Positions 59,771 to 64,000 of a DNA stretch of 64,000 nucleotides are shown here, in pieces. Origin of the DNA: Psychroserpens algicola (lineage in GTDB: Bacteria; Bacteroidota; Bacteroidia; Flavobacteriales; Flavobacteriaceae); the NCBI RefSeq assembly GCF_014526325.1, contig NZ_JACNMJ010000008.1, positions 1 through 64,000 of the forward strand. Direction: 5' to 3'. Numbering within the stretch: the stretch's first letter is position 1; every line of letters begins with the position of its first letter. The notes beneath the pieces were generated by a model. That model was not told where the DNA came from, did not search any database, and worked only from the letters and a program-made list of their open reading frames with translations. Position numbers and translations under genes: made by a program.

Positions 59771-61132
59771 ATGCTTATGGTTTTATCCAAAAAAATACTC
59801 ATTGTTATCCTGCTAACTGTAGTTTGTTTCTTTCCGTTATATGGACAAGGAGACTTCAACTTGCCAAGACATAATAACGATAAAATCAGATTTCAACTTA
59901 TTAATAATCTCATTGTTGTTCCTATTGAAATCAACGGCGTAGAGTTATCATTTATTCTAGATTCAGGAGTTAGTAAGCCTATTTTATTTAATATAACCAA
60001 TACTGATTCGCTTCAAATAAAAAATGTAGAGACCATTTTCCTGAGAGGTTTAGGCGAAGGTGGAGAGCCGATTGAAGCATTGAGATCCAGAAATAATTTT
60101 TTCAAAATAGGAAATGCCATCAATATCAATCAGGATATTTTTGTGGTTTTTGACAATTCTATAAATTTCACTAATCGACTTGGCATCAATGTTCACGGTA
60201 TCATTGGTTATGACCTTTTTAAAAATTTCGTGATTGAAATTAATTATATAAACAAATTTATCAGACTCTATAAACCCGAAAAATACGTTTATAAGAAATG
60301 TAAAAAATGTGAAGTATTTAACCTTACACTTTATAACAATAAACCTTACATAGAAACTGCGGTAAAAGTAGACTCATTGTTGTTGCCAATTAAACTGTTA
60401 ATTGATACTGGTAGTAGTGATGCTCTCTGGCTTTTTGAAGATGAGTCACTTGGTTTAGAGCCTTTAAATAATATGTATTTTGATGATTTTATTGGTAAAG
60501 GTTTGAGTGGAAATGTCTACGGAAAACGCTCTAAAGTGAAACTGTTTAAATTAAAAAGTTTTGAGTTGGAAGATGTTAATGTAGCTTTTCCAGACTCATC
60601 ATCGATTAGTACAGCAAGACGAATTAAAGGCAGAAATGGCAGCGTTTCTGGAGAAATTTTAAAACGATTTAATCTTATTGTAGATTATAAGAATGCTAAA
60701 ATAACCCTAAAGAAGAATAGTAATTTTAGAACACCTTTTTATTACAATAGAAGTGGAATAGTTTTAGAACAAACCGGATCGCGAGTTGTTAAAGAAAAAG
60801 AGGATAGAGGCCGAGTTGGTTATGGAAATACCAATGACAATGAAACAAAAATTGAATTGAGTACTTACTATAAGTATACCTTAAAACCTGCATATTCTAT
60901 AGTAGAGTTGCGCAAAGGTTCTCCTGCAGAAAAAGCCGGATTAAAAATTGGTGATGAAATTATATCTATCAACGGAAAGAAATCCCATGAACTCAAACTG
61001 CAGCGAATTATGGAATATTTTAAAAACGACATAGGCAAACTCATTCGGATGAAAATTGAAAGAGACGGAGAAGTCTTACCCTTTGAGTTTAGGCTTGAAG
61101 ATGTGTTTAAACAAAAAGAACTCCCTAATTAA
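59771..61132 (+). CDS. Secreted retropepsin-like aspartyl protease with PDZ domain
   Basis: 453 residues from the ATG at 59771; a TTG three codons upstream (59762) or the ATG at 59777 are alternatives. Signal peptide ending PLYGQ, then two retropepsin-like half-domains: FILDSGVSKPILF (about 67-79) and LLIDTGSSDALWLF (about 213-226), each with a DSG/DTG active-site motif. The C-terminal PDZ domain has SPAEKAGLKIGDEIISINGK. It is probably a periplasmic peptidase. A 9-bp hairpin overlaps its stop codon. Confidence 0.88.
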   Translation: MLMVLSKKILIVILLTVVCFFPLYGQGDFNLPRHNNDKIRFQLINNLIVVPIEINGVELSFILDSGVSKPILFNITNTDSLQIKNVETIFLRGLGEGGEPIEALRSRNNFFKIGNAININQDIFVVFDNSINFTNRLGINVHGIIGYDLFKNFVIEINYINKFIRLYKPEKYVYKKCKKCEVFNLTLYNNKPYIETAVKVDSLLLPIKLLIDTGSSDALWLFEDESLGLEPLNNMYFDDFIGKGLSGNVYGKRSKVKLFKLKSFELEDVNVAFPDSSSISTARRIKGRNGSVSGEILKRFNLIVDYKNAKITLKKNSNFRTPFYYNRSGIVLEQTGSRVVKEKEDRGRVGYGNTNDNETKIELSTYYKYTLKPAYSIVELRKGSPAEKAGLKIGDEIISINGKKSHELKLQRIMEYFKNDIGKLIRMKIERDGEVLPFEFRLEDVFKQKELPN

Positions 61133-61146
61133 ATAGAGAGTTCTTT
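61115..61146 (+). terminator. Weak hairpin overlapping the protease stop codon
   Basis: AAAGAACTC (61115-61123) and GAGTTCTTT (61138-61146), loop of 14 nt, T run short. Low confidence as a terminator. Confidence 0.4.
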
Positions 61147-61171
61147 GTATAAGTCAATTACGCTAGAGTTA

Positions 61172-61600
61172 TTATTGCTCCATAACGCTTTTATCTTTCT
61201 TTTCTAAAACACTTGTTTTACTTGGGTCAATTACTAAACCTTTAATTTTAAGTGCTACAGTTGGTGTATCTGCATTTGATGTTACAGTAATGGTTTTTCT
61301 AATAGGATTAACTCTATTAGTGTCATACTTTACTTCAATTTCTCCAGTTTCACCAGGTAGAATAGGCCCTTTAGGTTTTTTTGGAACTGTACATCCGCAA
61401 GTAGACTTAACGTTAGATATGATAAGAGGAGCGTTTCCTGTATTTGTAAATTCAAATACTCTAACACCATCTGCACCTTTTTCAATGGTTCCGTAATCAA
61501 TAACATCTGTTTTAAATTCAATTTTCGCTACTTTTTCCTGGGCATAAGCTCCAATACTTAAGAATGCTACACATAAAATTACTACTAAATTTTTCATCAT
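61172..61600 (-). CDS. DUF1573-domain exported protein
   Basis: 142 residues with a Sec signal (SIGAYAQ). The DUF1573 signature is visible: VFEFTNTGNAPLIISNVKST, CGCTVPKKPKGPILPGETGE and VKYDTNRVNPIRKTITVTSN, an Ig-like (ASH/MSP-type) fold. Such proteins are common in Bacteroidota, of unknown exact role. The gene is divergent from valS and has the box TAGTTTTG upstream. Confidence 0.88.
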   Translation of the reverse strand: MMKNLVVILCVAFLSIGAYAQEKVAKIEFKTDVIDYGTIEKGADGVRVFEFTNTGNAPLIISNVKSTCGCTVPKKPKGPILPGETGEIEVKYDTNRVNPIRKTITVTSNADTPTVALKIKGLVIDPSKTSVLEKKDKSVMEQ

Positions 61601-61622
61601 TTTAATTTTAAATTGATACTAT

Positions 61623-61630
61623 CAAAACTA
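61623..61630 (-). promoter_or_regulatory. -7 box (TAGTTTTG) of the DUF1573 gene
   Basis: Exact consensus match on the minus strand, 22 nt before the ATG. Confidence 0.5.
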
Positions 61631-61744
61631 CTTACTTTTTACGATTCTGCAAAATAAATTAGCTGTATGACCATATAATTAACATTAATTATAAATTAGT
61701 CGTCATTATTTCTTTTAATCATTTCGCAAAAAAAGAAATATAAG

Positions 61745-61752
61745 TACTTTTG
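61745..61752 (+). promoter_or_regulatory. -7 box (TACTTTTG) of valS
   Basis: Exact consensus match on the plus strand, 30 nt before the valS ATG, in the 182-nt gap between divergent genes. Confidence 0.55.
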
Positions 61753-61782
61753 TCAGTCATAAAGCAAAAACAATACCAAAGC

Positions 61783-64000
61783 ATGGACATCCCATCAAAA
61801 TATTCAGCTCAAACCATAGAAAATAAATGGTACGACTACTGGATGACGCATAATTACTTCCATTCAACACCAGATGAAAGAGAACCTTATACCATAGTAA
61901 TTCCACCACCAAATGTGACAGGAGTGTTACATATGGGGCATATGCTTAATAATACCATTCAAGATGTATTAATTCGTCGTGCCAGATTACAAGGAAAAAA
62001 CGCCTGTTGGGTTCCAGGAACAGACCATGCATCTATTGCTACAGAGGCGAAAGTTGTAGCAAAATTGAAAGCGCAAGGTATTGATAAAAACGATTTAACT
62101 CGTGAAGAGTTTTTGAAGCATGCCTGGGAATGGACAGAAGAATACGGAGGCGTCATTTTAGAACAGTTGAAAAAATTAGGATGTTCCTGTGATTGGGATC
62201 GTACTAAATTTACAATGGATGATGATATGAGTGAAGCCGTAATTAAGGTTTTTGTTGATTTGTACAACAAAGGTCTTATTTATAGAGGTTATCGTATGGT
62301 TAACTGGGATCCTGAGGCTAAGACCACATTGTCTGATGAAGAAGTTATTCATGTTGAAAAACAAGGACTGCTGTACTACTTAGAGTATCAGGTTGAAGGT
62401 AGTGATGAAAAATTAACTATTGCGACAACGCGACCAGAAACTATTTTTGGCGATACAGCAATTTGTATTAATCCAACAGATGACCGTTTTAAACATTTAA
62501 AAGGTAAAAAGGCTATTGTTCCTATTTGTGGCAGAGTAATCCCTATAATTGAAGATGACTATGTCGATATCGAATTCGGTACTGGTTGTCTAAAAGTTAC
62601 ACCAGCTCATGATGAAAATGATAAAGTTTTAGGTGATAAACACAATTTAGAAATTGTAGATATTTTTAATGCTGATGCTTCCCTTAATAGCTACGGAATG
62701 CATTACGAAGGACAAGATCGTTTTGCTGTTAGAAAAGCCATAGCTAAAGAATTAGAAGCTGCAGGCCTATTGGTAAAAACGGAGAACCATATCAATAAAG
62801 TAGGAACGTCAGAACGTACTAAAGCTGTCATAGAACCACGTTTAAGTGATCAGTGGTTTTTGAAAATGGAAGAATTAGCTCAACCTGCTATTGATGCCGT
62901 TTTAAATACTGGAGATGTAAAGCTCTTTCCTAAGAAATTTGAAAATACCTACAGACATTGGATGGAGAATATTCGTGACTGGAATATCTCACGTCAATTG
63001 TTATGGGGACAACAAATTCCAGCATATTTTTATGGTGATGGAAAAGAAGATTTTGTTGTTGCAGAAACCATTAATGAAGCACTTGATTTAGCAAAAGAAA
63101 AAACAGGTAATTCAGGTTTAACTGCTGAAGATTTAACTAAAGATACTGATGCTTTAGACACTTGGTTTAGCTCGTGGTTATGGCCAATGAGTGTTTTTGA
63201 CGGTATTCGTAATCCTGAAAATGAAGATATTAAATATTACTACCCAACAAATGATTTGGTAACAGGACCAGATATTTTATTTTTCTGGGTAGCGAGAATG
63301 ATTATTGCAGGTTACGAGTATAAAGACCAGAGACCTTTTGAAAATGTTTATCTCACAGGTTTAGTAAGAGATAAGCAACGACGAAAAATGTCTAAATCTT
63401 TGGGTAACTCTCCTGACGCTCTAAAATTGATAGAAGATTATGGCGCAGATGGGGTTCGCGTTGGACTCTTATTAAGTTCGGCTGCTGGAAATGATTTGAT
63501 GTTTGATGAAGCACTGTGTCAACAAGGAAGAGGTTTAGCAAATAAAATATGGAGCGCTTTTTATTTAACGACCCTTTGGGAGGTTGAAGATATAGAACAA
63601 CCTAATTCTAGCAAAATAGCTTTAGACTGGTATGAGTCTAAATTTCAAGCAGCATTAGTAGAGATAGAAGATCATTTTAGTAAGTATCGTTTAAGTGATG
63701 CTTTGATGGTGATTTATAAATTAATTTATGATGATTTTTGTGGTTGGATGTTAGAAATGGTCAAGCCAGCATATCAACAACCAATAGATTCTAAAACCTA
63801 TAAAAAGGTGATGTCTATTTTTGAAGAAAATTTAAAAATTGTACACCCGTTTATGCCGTTTATTACCGAAGATATCTGGCAAAGAATAAGCGACCGTTCA
63901 CCCGAAGAGGCATTAATTATTGCTAAATGGCCAGAAGCTAAACCGGTTAAAACAGAATTGATCGCAGAATTTGATTTTGCCTCTGAAGTAATTTCAGGTG
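61783..64000 (+). CDS. valS: Valyl-tRNA synthetase, N-terminal 739 residues (runs off the window)
   Basis: Open from ATG at 61783 ([20 protein letters not shown]) to the right edge without a stop; the complete enzyme is about 870-880 residues, so roughly 130 are missing. Class I motifs: HMGH at residues 50-53 (the HIGH box), KMSKS at 535-539. The editing domain is indicated by [15 protein letters not shown] and [12 protein letters not shown]. It charges tRNA-Val. The promoter box lies 30 nt upstream. Confidence 0.97.
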   Translation, partial: MDIPSKYSAQTIENKWYDYWMTHNYFHSTPDEREPYTIVIPPPNVTGVLHMGHMLNNTIQDVLIRRARLQGKNACWVPGTDHASIATEAKVVAKLKAQGIDKNDLTREEFLKHAWEWTEEYGGVILEQLKKLGCSCDWDRTKFTMDDDMSEAVIKVFVDLYNKGLIYRGYRMVNWDPEAKTTLSDEEVIHVEKQGLLYYLEYQVEGSDEKLTIATTRPETIFGDTAICINPTDDRFKHLKGKKAIVPICGRVIPIIEDDYVDIEFGTGCLKVTPAHDENDKVLGDKHNLEIVDIFNADASLNSYGMHYEGQDRFAVRKAIAKELEAAGLLVKTENHINKVGTSERTKAVIEPRLSDQWFLKMEELAQPAIDAVLNTGDVKLFPKKFENTYRHWMENIRDWNISRQLLWGQQIPAYFYGDGKEDFVVAETINEALDLAKEKTGNSGLTAEDLTKDTDALDTWFSSWLWPMSVFDGIRNPENEDIKYYYPTNDLVTGPDILFFWVARMIIAGYEYKDQRPFENVYLTGLVRDKQRRKMSKSLGNSPDALKLIEDYGADGVRVGLLLSSAAGNDLMFDEALCQQGRGLANKIWSAFYLTTLWEVEDIEQPNSSKIALDWYESKFQAALVEIEDHFSKYRLSDALMVIYKLIYDDFCGWMLEMVKPAYQQPIDSKTYKKVMSIFEENLKIVHPFMPFITEDIWQRISDRSPEEALIIAKWPEAKPVKTELIAEFDFASEVISG

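Noticed and set aside
61959-62364. Minus-strand frames inside valS
   Set aside because: They lie opposite highly conserved valyl-tRNA synthetase coding sequence and show no domain.
1-64000. CRISPR arrays, insertion sequences, prophage or toxin-antitoxin modules
   Set aside because: No direct-repeat arrays, transposase or integrase motifs, or paired small toxin-antitoxin genes were seen on either strand.

Overview
The window is AT-rich DNA from the main chromosome of a member of the Bacteroidota, almost certainly a marine-type Flavobacteriaceae. The evidence is a SusD C-terminus, many short lipoproteins with Bacteroidota-style signal peptides, a type IX secretion (T9SS) C-terminal sorting domain, a Na+-translocating NQR operon, a DUF6090 protein, near-absence of Shine-Dalgarno sequences, and repeated exact matches to the phylum's -7 promoter box TAnnTTTG. 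I cannot fix the genus from sequence reading alone. I see no insertion sequence, prophage, integrase or CRISPR array; the window looks like ordinary, densely packed core and accessory chromosome.

Layout. 1-2.0 kb: tail of a SusC/SusD-type uptake locus with two related lipoproteins. 2.8-8.9 kb: nqrABCDEF, the Na+ pump. 9.0-12 kb: a cupin lipoprotein with a 42-residue membrane protein, then a DUF4846 protein, a conserved 130-residue protein and apbE, whose product attaches FMN to NqrB and NqrC. 12-20.5 kb: housekeeping and envelope genes (methyltransferase, map, HAD hydrolase, gpmI, ankyrin protein, M48 and VanY-like peptidases, two GNATs). 20.57 kb: tRNA-Gly(TCC). 20.7-28.1 kb: pepE, three overlapping carboxypeptidase-regulatory-like paralogues, an M1-type peptidase, tatA and a subtilisin-like lipoprotein. 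28.3-30.6 kb: a TPR hybrid histidine kinase.

30.6-39.9 kb is a leftward kynurenine catabolic operon: kynureninase, kynurenine 3-monooxygenase, a RidA-type 2-aminomuconate deaminase, a DUF6090 protein, 2-aminomuconic semialdehyde dehydrogenase, a PsbP-like protein, an SDR, 3-hydroxyanthranilate dioxygenase, ACMS decarboxylase and an O-methyltransferase. It would convert kynurenine to 2-aminomuconate and onward. Tryptophan dioxygenase and kynurenine formamidase are not in the window.

40-47.6 kb: a CDGSH/ferredoxin-like Fe-S protein, a DUF6503-like lipoprotein, a methyltransferase, a T9SS-exported N-formylglutamate amidohydrolase-like protein, msrA, a coiled-coil zinc-ribbon-family protein without its cysteines, a Nif3-like protein and lpxK. 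47.6-49.8 kb: a second TPR hybrid histidine kinase. 49.9-54.9 kb: a leftward string of gap, lipA, a divergent Nramp-like transporter, an ECF sigma factor, a glycosyltransferase and a small four-cysteine membrane protein that could be NqrM-like. 55-64 kb: aquaporin, an ECF sigma/RskA anti-sigma pair, murB with an aminotransferase, an aspartyl protease with PDZ, a DUF1573 protein and valS, which runs off the end.

The most unusual observations are: three genes whose -7 box lies exactly 4 nt before the start codon (likely leaderless mRNAs); the triplicated overlapping paralogue array with a conserved 14-nt junction; an Nramp-like protein lacking the DPGN and MPHN metal motifs; candidate NQR maturation partners near apbE and at 54.7 kb; and two families of interspersed palindromic repeats.
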